Under the pieces are notes generated by a model. The model worked only from the letters and a program-made list of their open reading frames with translations, was not told the origin of the DNA and did not search any database. From an uncultured Bacilli bacterium (GTDB lineage Bacteria > Bacillota_I > Bacilli_A > RF39 > UBA660), in assembly GCA_934101445.1 (NCBI GenBank), contig CAKORQ010000046.1, forward strand, positions 1 to 7,168: a stretch of 7,168 nt of DNA, in the 5' to 3' direction. Shown one piece after another: positions 1 through 5,066 of the stretch (within the stretch, counting starts at the first letter, position 1; every line of letters begins with the position of its first letter). The translations under genes and the position numbers were made by a program.

Positions 1-78
1 ATACTGGGGTTAAAGGTTATTTTTCATAGAGTTGCATACTCTATGAAAACGAAATTAAGTATTTTTAGGAGTTAAAGT
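1..78 (+). promoter_or_regulatory. Palindrome-bearing 5' leader of the first surface-protein gene
   Basis: This leader begins with the box ATACTG (1-6). It then carries a perfect palindrome, arm TTTTCATAGAGT at 21-32, five-base centre TGCAT, arm ACTCTATGAAAA at 38-49. It ends with the SD AGGAG (67-71), seven bases before the ATG. The leader of the next surface gene (1306-1383) has the same box, palindrome and SD at the same offsets, and about 49 of 78 positions are identical without gaps (my count by eye). The palindrome has a T-run before it and an A-run after it, so it is not an ordinary terminator. It could be an RNA hairpin in the 5' UTR, an operator or a recombinase site; the sequence does not decide. 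The box touches the window edge, so the element may start further left. Confidence 0.7.
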
Positions 79-1005
79 ATGAAAAAAAGATATTTTATAG
101 GTTTAATAGTTATATTTATTTTAATTATTGGTAGTATGTTGTTAATAAATTATCAGAAAAAAAATTCTTTAATAGGTGTATATCTTGATAATATAGAAAG
201 CACTTCTTTTCCAGATAAAAATTCTAATTATGTTGTTGATAAAGTTATTTGTGACAATGATGCTTTAGCATCTTGGGATAATAATAACTGGAGCTTATTT
301 ATTAACAATGTTTCTAAAAGAAGTAATTGTAAAATTTATTTTCGTTCTAAAAAAGATATTACTATTACTTATGATAACAATTATGTAAAGGATAATAAAA
401 TTGATGAATTTTATGATCTAGCAAGTTTTTCTGTTAACTGTAATCTTAGTTCTAATACCAATTATTCAATCTCAAAAAAGAATGGTTCAAATTATTATGT
501 ATTCACATCCGGTTACGATGAAACTACAATAGGAGGAACATGTGGATTTTATAAGGGAAAAAAAGAATTAATAGCAGGTGCTAAGTATTCAATGCGTTTT
601 ATTGCAAAAGGAAATAGTAATTTCAATGCTTATATTTCATCAGAATTAGACCCTTACTTATATAAGGCTCAAAGCATAACAACGCAATGGCAAAAATATA
701 CTAGAACTTTCACCGCAATATCTAGTGATTATAAAGCCTTTGTTGTATATGGTTGGTTAAATGGAAATGAAAAGAGAATATTAGAATTGACAAACGTTGA
801 ACTGCAAGAAGGAGAATATGATAATTTTTCAACTATCAATTTAAAAGAATATGATACTTTAAGTAGCACACTGCCTACTCCAACAAGAGATACTTATACT
901 TTTTTAGGTTGGTATACTGGTCCTATCGAAGGCGAAAAAATATCTTCTGAAACACAAGTAACAGAAGATACAACCTTTTATGCACATTGGCAATATAACT
1001 CATAA
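79..1005 (+). CDS. Membrane-anchored surface protein with two-cysteine module, beta-sandwich-like domain and Listeria-Bacteroides repeat
   Basis: A 308-residue predicted exported protein of unknown precise role. Residues 5-24 form one hydrophobic segment with no lipobox, so it is probably an N-terminal anchor with the rest outside the cell. Residues 31-88 form a module shared with the next gene: IGVYLDN, a Pro, then C58-D-N-D, W66-D, N70-W and C84 before IYF. The two cysteines could form a disulfide (inference). Residues 105-248 look like a carbohydrate-binding-type beta-sandwich (aromatic-rich strands, a final ELTNVELQEG strand as in CBM4/9-like domains), but this is by pattern only. Residues 257-304 match the Listeria-Bacteroides/InlB B-repeat: P-T-P-T-R, then FLGWYT and TFYAHW. 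The start is set by AGGAG seven bases upstream. Its own terminator follows, so it is probably transcribed alone. Adhesion or glycan binding is possible but unproven. Confidence 0.82.
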   Translation: MKKRYFIGLIVIFILIIGSMLLINYQKKNSLIGVYLDNIESTSFPDKNSNYVVDKVICDNDALASWDNNNWSLFINNVSKRSNCKIYFRSKKDITITYDNNYVKDNKIDEFYDLASFSVNCNLSSNTNYSISKKNGSNYYVFTSGYDETTIGGTCGFYKGKKELIAGAKYSMRFIAKGNSNFNAYISSELDPYLYKAQSITTQWQKYTRTFTAISSDYKAFVVYGWLNGNEKRILELTNVELQEGEYDNFSTINLKEYDTLSSTLPTPTRDTYTFLGWYTGPIEGEKISSETQVTEDTTFYAHWQYNS

Positions 1006-1016
1006 TTTTTAAATAC

Positions 1017-1043
1017 CCACTTACAGTAAAAAGTGGTTTTTTT
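1017..1043 (+). terminator. Rho-independent terminator of the first surface gene
   Basis: Stem CCACTT (1017-1022) pairs with AAGTGG (1031-1036) across an eight-base loop, followed directly by seven T (1037-1043). It lies 11 nt after the TAA of the gene ending at 1005, the expected place for intrinsic termination on the + strand. Confidence 0.88.
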
Positions 1044-1060
1044 AGTATTAAATTTAATAT

Positions 1061-1089
1061 TTTTCATAGAGTTTAATACTCTATGAAAG
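1061..1089 (+). repeat. Second copy of the CATAGAGT palindrome, with no gene directly behind it
   Basis: The arms TTTTCATAGAGT (1061-1072) and ACTCTATGAAAG (1078-1089) surround the five-base centre TTAAT. It is the same palindrome as in the two surface-gene leaders, but the ATACTG box is missing at the matching offset, and the site 33 nt after the stem reads ATA instead of ATG. The sequence just right of the stem (GAAAGCG then ATTTTAGG) resembles the right flank of the copy at 1325-1353. It is either a remnant of a lost gene unit or the functional boundary of one. No strand is intrinsic to the palindrome; + is given by similarity of the right flank. Confidence 0.75.
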
Positions 1090-1174
1090 CGTATTTTAGG
1101 TGTCTATTTTTAATTTATATATTAAATATACCACATATTTTAGGCATTTAAAAGGATATTTTCTTGTTTATTCT

Positions 1175-1288
1175 AGTCAGATTTCTAGTCAAAAATATTT
1201 TATCTACCCCCAGTGTTTATAAGGTATTATAAGAATATTTTAAGTCAAACTATTTATTATAACTGTGGTCAAAATTCATGGTCAAAAA
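1175..1288 (+). repeat. Five spaced direct repeats, (A/G)GTCA(A/G)A
   Basis: Short direct repeats start at 1175 (AGTCAGA), 1187 (AGTCAAAAA), 1243 (AGTCAAAC), 1267 (GGTCAAAAT) and 1280 (GGTCAAAAA). Neighbouring starts are 12, 56, 24 and 13 bases apart, so two pairs and one longer gap fall near multiples of 12. Copies one and two share the longer string TTCTAGTCA; copies four and five share TGGTCAAAA. They occupy the otherwise empty stretch between the second palindrome and the leader of the second surface gene. Tandem sites on one face of the helix suggest a regulator-binding array, but chance similarity in AT-rich DNA is not excluded. The last two double as TTGACC boxes on the - strand. Confidence 0.5.
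1256..1285 (-). promoter_or_regulatory. Sigma-A-type promoter pointing left, away from the second surface gene
   Basis: On the - strand, TTGACC (bases 1280-1285) is followed after 18 bases by a perfect TATAAT (bases 1256-1261). This is the best consensus promoter in the intergenic region, yet it would transcribe leftward toward the palindrome at 1061 and the 3' end of the first gene, where I see no - strand gene. It could make an antisense or small RNA, be a chance match, or be a promoter on a segment that can flip. Confidence 0.4.
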
Positions 1289-1305
1289 TTTTTAATCCTA
1301 GGTAA

Positions 1306-1383
1306 ATACTGACTTCAAAAGCCATTTTTCATAGAGTATTAAACTCTACGAAGCCGCGTTTTCGGGACTTTGGAGGTATATGT
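1306..1383 (+). promoter_or_regulatory. Palindrome-bearing 5' leader of the second surface-protein gene
   Basis: This is homologous to the leader at 1-78, with the same length and the same offsets: ATACTG box at 1306-1311, palindrome arms TTTCATAGAGT (1327-1337) and ACTCTACGAAG (1343-1353) around ATTAA, SD GGAGG (1372-1376) seven bases before the ATG. The right arm has one mismatch (A1331 opposite C1349) and one G-T pair. A second small stem, CCG (1354-1356) with CGG (1363-1365), follows. CTTCAAAAG (1314-1322, within the left flank) can pair imperfectly with CTTTGGAGG, which contains the SD. The first leader lacks an equivalent, so SD masking is not supported by comparison. No convincing + strand -35/-10 pair is visible; the (A/G)GTCAAA repeats lie just upstream. 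Confidence 0.7.
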
Positions 1384-2481
1384 ATGAAAAAGAATGTTTT
1401 TTTAGGATTATTATTTATAATATCTATAATGTTTATTGTTAATCTTAAAATTAAAAATCATTATGTAGAAAATAACAATATTATTGGAATTTATGTAGAT
1501 AATGAATTACAAGAAAGTATTCCTAAAAAAGGAGATGCTGTGTTTTCTAAAGCAATCTGTGATAACGATAATGTTAATTACTATTGGGATGTGGATAACT
1601 GGGGCTTATTTGTTGATAACTTAAATAAAAAGACTAAATGTAATTTATATTTTGTTAATTATAGTGGCCAAACTGTGTTTGATTTTGATTATACTGGTGG
1701 AGAACAAACTTTCACTGCCCCAGTATCTGGAACTTATAGGTTAGAAACATGGGGAGCACAAGGAGGCAACGATATTAGTGGTACTCAGGGAGGATATGGA
1801 GGATTTTCAAAAGGTAATTTGAAACTTAATGAAAATGAGAGAATTTATATAAATGTAGGTTCTACGGATTTGAAAAAATGTCCAATTGATAATAAAGGTG
1901 CGTGCTTTGGAGGCTATAATGGTGGCGGAGATAGTTTCTATTTTAACAATGAAAAATGGGGAAGTGGTGGCGGAGCCACTCATATCTCTTTGAATTCAGG
2001 CTTACTTTCAAGTTTGGAAAACAATGTAAGTTCTATATTAATGGTTTCCGGCGCCGGTGGTGGTGCATATTACAAATCAAATGGTGGTTCAGGTGGTGGT
2101 TATAAAGGAAATGATGGTAAACCTGTTAATAATTATAAAACAGCACTAGGTGGCACACAAAATTCTGGTGGATTAGGCTCTGTAAGTGGCACTTTTGGCT
2201 TAGGTGGTATTTGCACTGAAAATGGTCTTAATTGTGCTGGCGGCGGTGGTGGTTTTTACGGTGGGGCCGGTGCAGACGCCACCAGCGGAGCAGGTGGTTC
2301 CGGCTACATTGGCAATCCTCTTTTAACCAATAAAGTTATGTACTGTTATAACTGTGAAGAATCCAGCGAAGAAAATACTAAAACCATATCAACTACTTGT
2401 AACGAAGAAACACCAACAACTAACTGTGCAAAAAAAGGTAATGGCTATGCTAGGATTACTTTAATAAGAATAGATAATTAA
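1384..2481 (+). CDS. Membrane-anchored surface protein with two-cysteine module and ALK/LTK-like glycine-rich domain
   Basis: A 365-residue predicted exported protein. Residues 4-20 form a hydrophobic anchor with no lipobox. Residues 33-90 repeat the module of the first gene: IIGIYVDN, P47, C59-D-N-D, W68-D, N72-W, C86 before LYF. Residues 97-360 form a glycine-rich domain of the ALK/LTK type (Pfam Gly_rich family, from memory). Markers are TFTAPVSGTYRLETWGAQGG (109-128), RIYINVG (153-159), CFGGYNGGG (174-182), WGSGGGATHI (192-201), ILMVSGAGGGA (218-228), CAGGGGGFYGG (284-294), GSGYIGNP (306-313) and a final GNGYARITLI strand (352-361). There are ten cysteines, including C321/C324 and C339/C348 near the end. 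Local GC rises over 2041-2310 because of Gly codons. GGAGG seven bases before the ATG fixes the start. Its 3' end overlaps the opposite-strand regulator gene by 21 nt. The role is unknown; binding to host or neighbouring-cell surfaces is a guess. Confidence 0.85.
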   Translation: MKKNVFLGLLFIISIMFIVNLKIKNHYVENNNIIGIYVDNELQESIPKKGDAVFSKAICDNDNVNYYWDVDNWGLFVDNLNKKTKCNLYFVNYSGQTVFDFDYTGGEQTFTAPVSGTYRLETWGAQGGNDISGTQGGYGGFSKGNLKLNENERIYINVGSTDLKKCPIDNKGACFGGYNGGGDSFYFNNEKWGSGGGATHISLNSGLLSSLENNVSSILMVSGAGGGAYYKSNGGSGGGYKGNDGKPVNNYKTALGGTQNSGGLGSVSGTFGLGGICTENGLNCAGGGGGFYGGAGADATSGAGGSGYIGNPLLTNKVMYCYNCEESSEENTKTISTTCNEETPTTNCAKKGNGYARITLIRIDN

Positions 2482-2700
2482 AAAAGAAGTATTCACTTCT
2501 CTATTCAAAAAATTATTCATAGTAACACCTAATACCACTGATATACGATATAAAGTATCAATTGAGCAACCTATTGCTCCTTTTTTAAATTCTAGTCTTC
2601 GCATAAAATCATAAGATTTTCCTACATCTACTGCTAATTGTTCTTGGGTTATGCCAGCAATCTTACGATATTTCTTTATATTAGCAGATACTTTTACCAT
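2461..2700 (-). CDS. Small XRE-family helix-turn-helix regulator
   Basis: A 79-residue cytoplasmic protein that is almost entirely one Cro/C1-type HTH domain. Helix 1 is about residues 5-14. ITQEQLAVDVGKS (17-29) is the classic T-Q-E-Q-L-A / V-G-K-S helix-turn start. DFMRRLEFKKG (31-41) is the recognition helix and its end, and SIDTLYRISVVLGVTMNNFL (46-65) is the last helix pair. There is no partner or oligomerisation domain, as in stand-alone 65-80 aa regulators. The ATG at 2700 is the only ATG after an in-frame stop. It has no clear SD, only an A-rich stretch, so translation may be weak. It lies 60 nt after the UPF0316-type gene on the same strand and could be cotranscribed. Its last seven codons overlap the second surface gene tail to tail. 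Control of that surface gene is plausible by position but unproven. Confidence 0.8.
   Translation of the reverse strand: MVKVSANIKKYRKIAGITQEQLAVDVGKSYDFMRRLEFKKGAIGCSIDTLYRISVVLGVTMNNFLNREVNTSFLIIYSY
2480..2500 (-). terminator. Possible - strand terminator lying inside the end of the XRE gene
   Basis: Read on the - strand, AGAAGT (2500-2495), loop GAAT, ACTTCT (2490-2485) is followed by TTTTT and AATT. The stem is short (six pairs), and the T-run lies before the XRE stop codon at 2461-2463, so full termination here would leave a message without a stop. On the + strand no T-run follows the hairpin, so it is not a good terminator for the second surface gene. Confidence 0.4.
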
Positions 2701-2760
2701 TATGTTTTCATCAAACTCAAATTTTCTTTTAAATGTTGTCAGCTTCCTTAAATATGTCTT

Positions 2761-3276
2761 TTATTTTACAAACCCATTATAAATAGTTTGGGTTTCTCTT
2801 AAAGTTATAAAGGCTTTTTCATCTATCTTCTTAATTAAGTTAGTTAATTCTTTTATATTTCTATTTTTAACTTCCATAAGTAATAATTTCTTTTCTTTAT
2901 TATCATAAGTATCATAAACATCAATAATGGTAACTCCATAACCAGCCGTTCTAATTTTTTCTAAATTAGTTTTACTGGCTTTACTAGTAATTACTTGAAT
3001 AGAAGTATTACCTTTTATAACTTTTCTACTTAAAGTAGTTCCAATAAAGGTTCCGGTTGCATATCCTAGGGAATAACTAATGGGAACAAAAATACTGGTT
3101 AGAGGGGTATTTAAGGCACTTCTTGCTACATAGTACCAAATAAAAACCTCAAAAAAAGCAAGAACAGACGCTGCAAATTTTTGACCTTTTACAGAAATTA
3201 CTGTTCTTACTGTTCCAATACTTACATCAAGTATTCTTCCCAAAAATATTTTTATACATACTAGAAGTGTTGCCAT
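2761..3276 (-). CDS. UPF0316-type membrane protein (DUF5698 + DUF2179)
   Basis: A 171-residue integral membrane protein. The first 85 residues hold about three hydrophobic helices (roughly 2-18, 34-51, 60-81). They include the conserved N-terminal motif GRILDVSIGTVRT (13-25), typical of the family exemplified by YebE-like proteins, and the segment GYATGTFIG (71-79). Residues 92-168 are the soluble DUF2179 domain, an alpha/beta fold with ITSKASKTNLEKIRTAGYGV and the strand KKLLLMEVKNR. The function of the family is not established. DUF2179 also ends YitT-type membrane proteins, which suggests a ligand-sensing role (inference). An AGGA SD lies seven bases before the ATG. The gene starts only 9 nt after the zinc-ribbon gene, so the two are almost surely in one operon and probably act at the membrane together. 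Confidence 0.87.
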   Translation of the reverse strand: MATLLVCIKIFLGRILDVSIGTVRTVISVKGQKFAASVLAFFEVFIWYYVARSALNTPLTSIFVPISYSLGYATGTFIGTTLSRKVIKGNTSIQVITSKASKTNLEKIRTAGYGVTIIDVYDTYDNKEKKLLLMEVKNRNIKELTNLIKKIDEKAFITLRETQTIYNGFVK

Positions 3277-3285
3277 AATAAAGTC

Positions 3286-3564
3286 CTATCTACGGATAAG
3301 TGCCACTCCTATTATAAAGGCAATTAGTAATACTATTGCTATTACAAAGATAGCATATCCTACTATATTAGTATTACTTTTTTCTTCATTTTTATTCATT
3401 ATATTTCTACTACGAATAGCATCTAGTCTATCTAGATAAGCACTATTGTTATTTTTTAGACCTTTTCTTATCTCTAGTTGTCTATTATCCATCATCGCTC
3501 CACAATTAGGGCATAAAGCACTATTAGAAGATAAAGCATGACCACATTTTTTACAATTATACAT
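3286..3564 (-). CDS. Zinc-ribbon protein with C-terminal membrane anchor
   Basis: A 92-residue protein. An N-terminal zinc ribbon with C4-x2-C7 and C18-P-N-C21 should bind one zinc ion. Residues 22-66 are polar, charged and probably flexible. Residues 67-89 are one strongly hydrophobic helix ending in RR, which makes this a tail-anchored protein with the ribbon in the cytoplasm. Such zinc_ribbon_2 plus TM proteins are frequent in Bacillota and mostly uncharacterised. GGTGA sits a few bases before the ATG. It is the first gene of a pair with the UPF0316-type gene, 9 nt downstream. I do not recognise a specific family or function. Confidence 0.82.
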   Translation of the reverse strand: MYNCKKCGHALSSNSALCPNCGAMMDNRQLEIRKGLKNNNSAYLDRLDAIRSRNIMNKNEEKSNTNIVGYAIFVIAIVLLIAFIIGVALIRR

Positions 3565-3732
3565 ATTATCACCAATTTAATGGTATCATAAACATAATAA
3601 TTTTACTAGATATTAAATTTTATAATTGCAGAGAAACTCTTATCTATCTTTTAAAAAATTTATTTTTTCCCATTTTTATAAATAATAATATTTTAGGGTG
3701 TGGCGGGTGGGAAGTAATACTAATCTTCTAAA
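3565..3732. other. Non-coding gap with a G-rich tract
   Basis: The gap separates trmL from the zinc-ribbon gene, both on the - strand. It contains the tract GGGTGTGGCGGGTGGG (3696-3711, + strand), which stands out strongly from the AT-rich surroundings; in the trmL message it would read as a C-rich 3' UTR. Next to it lie AT-only runs (3650-3690) that could form a weak hairpin but no convincing terminator. For the zinc-ribbon gene, TATGAT on the - strand (about 3586-3591) is a possible -10, with no recognisable -35. Confidence 0.5.
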
Positions 3733-4248
3733 CTAATCTATACTATCTTCAATAAAAGTCTTAGACTTATGAGGTTCATCTCTTAATAAATCCAGATAAT
3801 CTTGTTGCCTTAAAGCCTCATATAAAACGATTGCCACCGTATTAGAAAGGTTTAAGGCTCTAACTTTATCCGTCATTGGTATACGCATACATTTATCAAG
3901 ATAGGGTTTTAATATCTTAGGAGGAATCCCCGTTGATTCTTTACCAAAAAAGAAATAAATATTTTCATCAGGATTAGAATAATCAAAAGATGTATGGGGC
4001 TTATGACCATATCTAGTTAGAAAATAATAAGTACCTTTATTCTTAGCAAAAAAATCTTCAATATTTTCATAAACAGTATAATCACAATACGGAATATAGT
4101 TAACGCCACTTCTTTTGATATACTTTTCATCCAGAGAAAACCCTAAGGGTTTAATTAAGTGCAACTTGGTATGAGTAGCCACACAAGTACGCATGATATT
4201 ACCGGTATTTTGAGGTATTTCCGGTTCAAATAAAACGATATTTAACAT
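3733..4248 (-). CDS. trmL: tRNA (cytidine/uridine-34-2'-O)-methyltransferase TrmL
   Basis: A 171-residue SPOUT-class methyltransferase. It transfers a methyl group from S-adenosylmethionine to the 2'-OH of the wobble base 34 in certain tRNA(Leu) species, in the cytoplasm. The length matches the stand-alone TrmL/YibK type. All three family motifs are visible: the opening LFEPEIPQNTGNIMRTC (6-22) with the conserved Asn-Thr-Gly-Asn, the knot loop FFFGKESTGIPPKIL (99-113), and IPMTDKVRALNLSNTVAIVL (123-142), which forms the deep trefoil knot and SAM pocket. The acidic/polar tail after residue 157 is slightly longer than in E. coli TrmL. The start follows a purine-rich stretch with only a weak SD. 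It lies 36 nt after the dCMP deaminase gene and is probably cotranscribed from that gene's promoter. Confidence 0.93.
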   Translation of the reverse strand: MLNIVLFEPEIPQNTGNIMRTCVATHTKLHLIKPLGFSLDEKYIKRSGVNYIPYCDYTVYENIEDFFAKNKGTYYFLTRYGHKPHTSFDYSNPDENIYFFFGKESTGIPPKILKPYLDKCMRIPMTDKVRALNLSNTVAIVLYEALRQQDYLDLLRDEPHKSKTFIEDSID

Positions 4249-4284
4249 ATTAATTCTTCTTTCTTTCTTTATTTTACTACATTT

Positions 4285-4926
4285 TTATTGACGAGGGGTA
4301 TTTTTTAAACTAAGTTTTTGGGATTCATCATATTCATCAATTTTTTCTTCAGGTATTATAGTTCGGTTTTCTAAAATGGCACTTATTATTAAGTTTTTAG
4401 CCTCAGGAGTTACGCTATAAGGTCTTAAGGTTATTTTAGGAACATTATTATTTTTATTATGAATATTTACCATATAACGGGCTCCCGTATAGGTATCTTT
4501 AGCAAAATTATGATTATCCAGATAAATTATTTCAGTGATTCCACTTTGAATTATAGCCTTCATACATTCGTTACAAGGAAACAAAGTAGTATAGATTTTT
4601 GCCCCTTTAAGAAGAGATTTATCATTATTATAGCCTAAAATAGCATTAGCCTCAGCATGAACAACATAAGCATATTTAGTTTCTAAAAAAGTACCAACTT
4701 TAGTCCAAGGCATTTCGCTATCAGTAATTCCTATTGGGGCCCCATTATATCCGGTTGATAAGATGCGGTTATCTTTAGAAACAACTACGGCTCCTACTTT
4801 ACGGTCGGGATCTTTAGATCTTAGTGAGGTCATTAAAGCAAAGGTAGCAAAGTAATCGTCCCAATTTATATAAAGGGGATTGATATTAGAATCAGGATTA
4901 TTAATAAATTTCATATTTTCTGACAT
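4285..4926 (-). CDS. dCMP deaminase (ComEB-type, zinc-dependent)
   Basis: A 213-residue cytidine/deoxycytidylate deaminase. It converts dCMP to dUMP, the substrate of thymidylate synthase, in the cytoplasm. The zinc site is complete: H90-A-E92 (within VVHAEANAIL) with catalytic Glu92, and P117-C118-N-E-C121. GYNGAP (59-64) is the usual substrate-loop motif, and DPDRKVGAVVV (39-49) opens the core. The core ends near residue 170; the last 40 residues are charged and longer than in most dCMP deaminases. In Bacillus the homologue is comEB in the competence locus, but no com genes are visible here, so a plain nucleotide-pool role is more likely. The start is uncertain: the ATG at 4926 has no good SD, and an in-frame ATG lies four codons in. 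The likely promoter is at 5008-5016, giving a leader of about 75 nt that contains a small GTCTTT/AAAGAC hairpin (4939-4951). Confidence 0.93.
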   Translation of the reverse strand: MSENMKFINNPDSNINPLYINWDDYFATFALMTSLRSKDPDRKVGAVVVSKDNRILSTGYNGAPIGITDSEMPWTKVGTFLETKYAYVVHAEANAILGYNNDKSLLKGAKIYTTLFPCNECMKAIIQSGITEIIYLDNHNFAKDTYTGARYMVNIHNKNNNVPKITLRPYSVTPEAKNLIISAILENRTIIPEEKIDEYDESQKLSLKNTPRQ

Positions 4927-5007
4927 AGTAATTTTATGGTCTTTAAAAGACGCTTCCTTTCTTTTTTTAATAATAAATTTTATTTTGCCTTTTTTAAATG
5001 CTTGTCT

Positions 5008-5016
5008 ATTGTACCA
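5008..5016 (-). promoter_or_regulatory. Extended -10 promoter for the dCMP deaminase - trmL operon
   Basis: On the - strand, TGG followed by TACAAT matches the extended -10 pattern TGnTATAAT; the -35 is poor. Transcription would start near 5001 and run left to the ATG at 4926. It lies back to back with the + strand promoter at 5009-5038. Confidence 0.55.
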
Positions 5017-5038
5017 TAAATTTAAGATATGTTATACT
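5009..5038 (+). promoter_or_regulatory. Extended -10 promoter for the cyclophilin lipoprotein gene
   Basis: TGTTATACT (5030-5038) is an extended -10 element (TG, one base, TATACT). Eighteen bases upstream of the hexamer lies TTGTAC (5009-5014), a weak -35. Transcription from about 5045 gives a 20-nt leader with AGGA (5055-5058) before the ATG at 5067. The position rules out translation from the upstream in-frame ATG at 4998. Confidence 0.65.
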
Positions 5039-5066
5039 ATTTTTAGATAAAGAAAGGATATTAGAA

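Noticed and set aside
1061..1089. Palindrome copies as Rho-independent terminators
   Set aside because: On both strands the stem is followed by an A-run rather than a T-run, and the first gene already has a proper terminator at 1017-1043.
1..1383. Integron attC sites or a CRISPR array
   Set aside because: The palindromes are only three, spaced by hundreds of bases, lack the attC core sites, and there are no regular spacers or cas genes.
1306..1383. Known riboswitch (c-di-GMP, T-box or similar) in the surface-gene leaders
   Set aside because: None of the conserved aptamer or T-box sequences I know is present, and the element is only about 78 nt with a single main stem.
2769..2797. AAACCC/GGGTTT hairpin at the end of the UPF0316-type gene as a terminator
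   Set aside because: It lies inside the coding region and is followed by mixed sequence, not a T-run, on either strand.
4998..5066. Upstream ATG at 4998 as start of the cyclophilin lipoprotein
   Set aside because: It lies upstream of the promoter at 5009-5038, has no SD, and would put 23 residues in front of a clear lipoprotein signal peptide.
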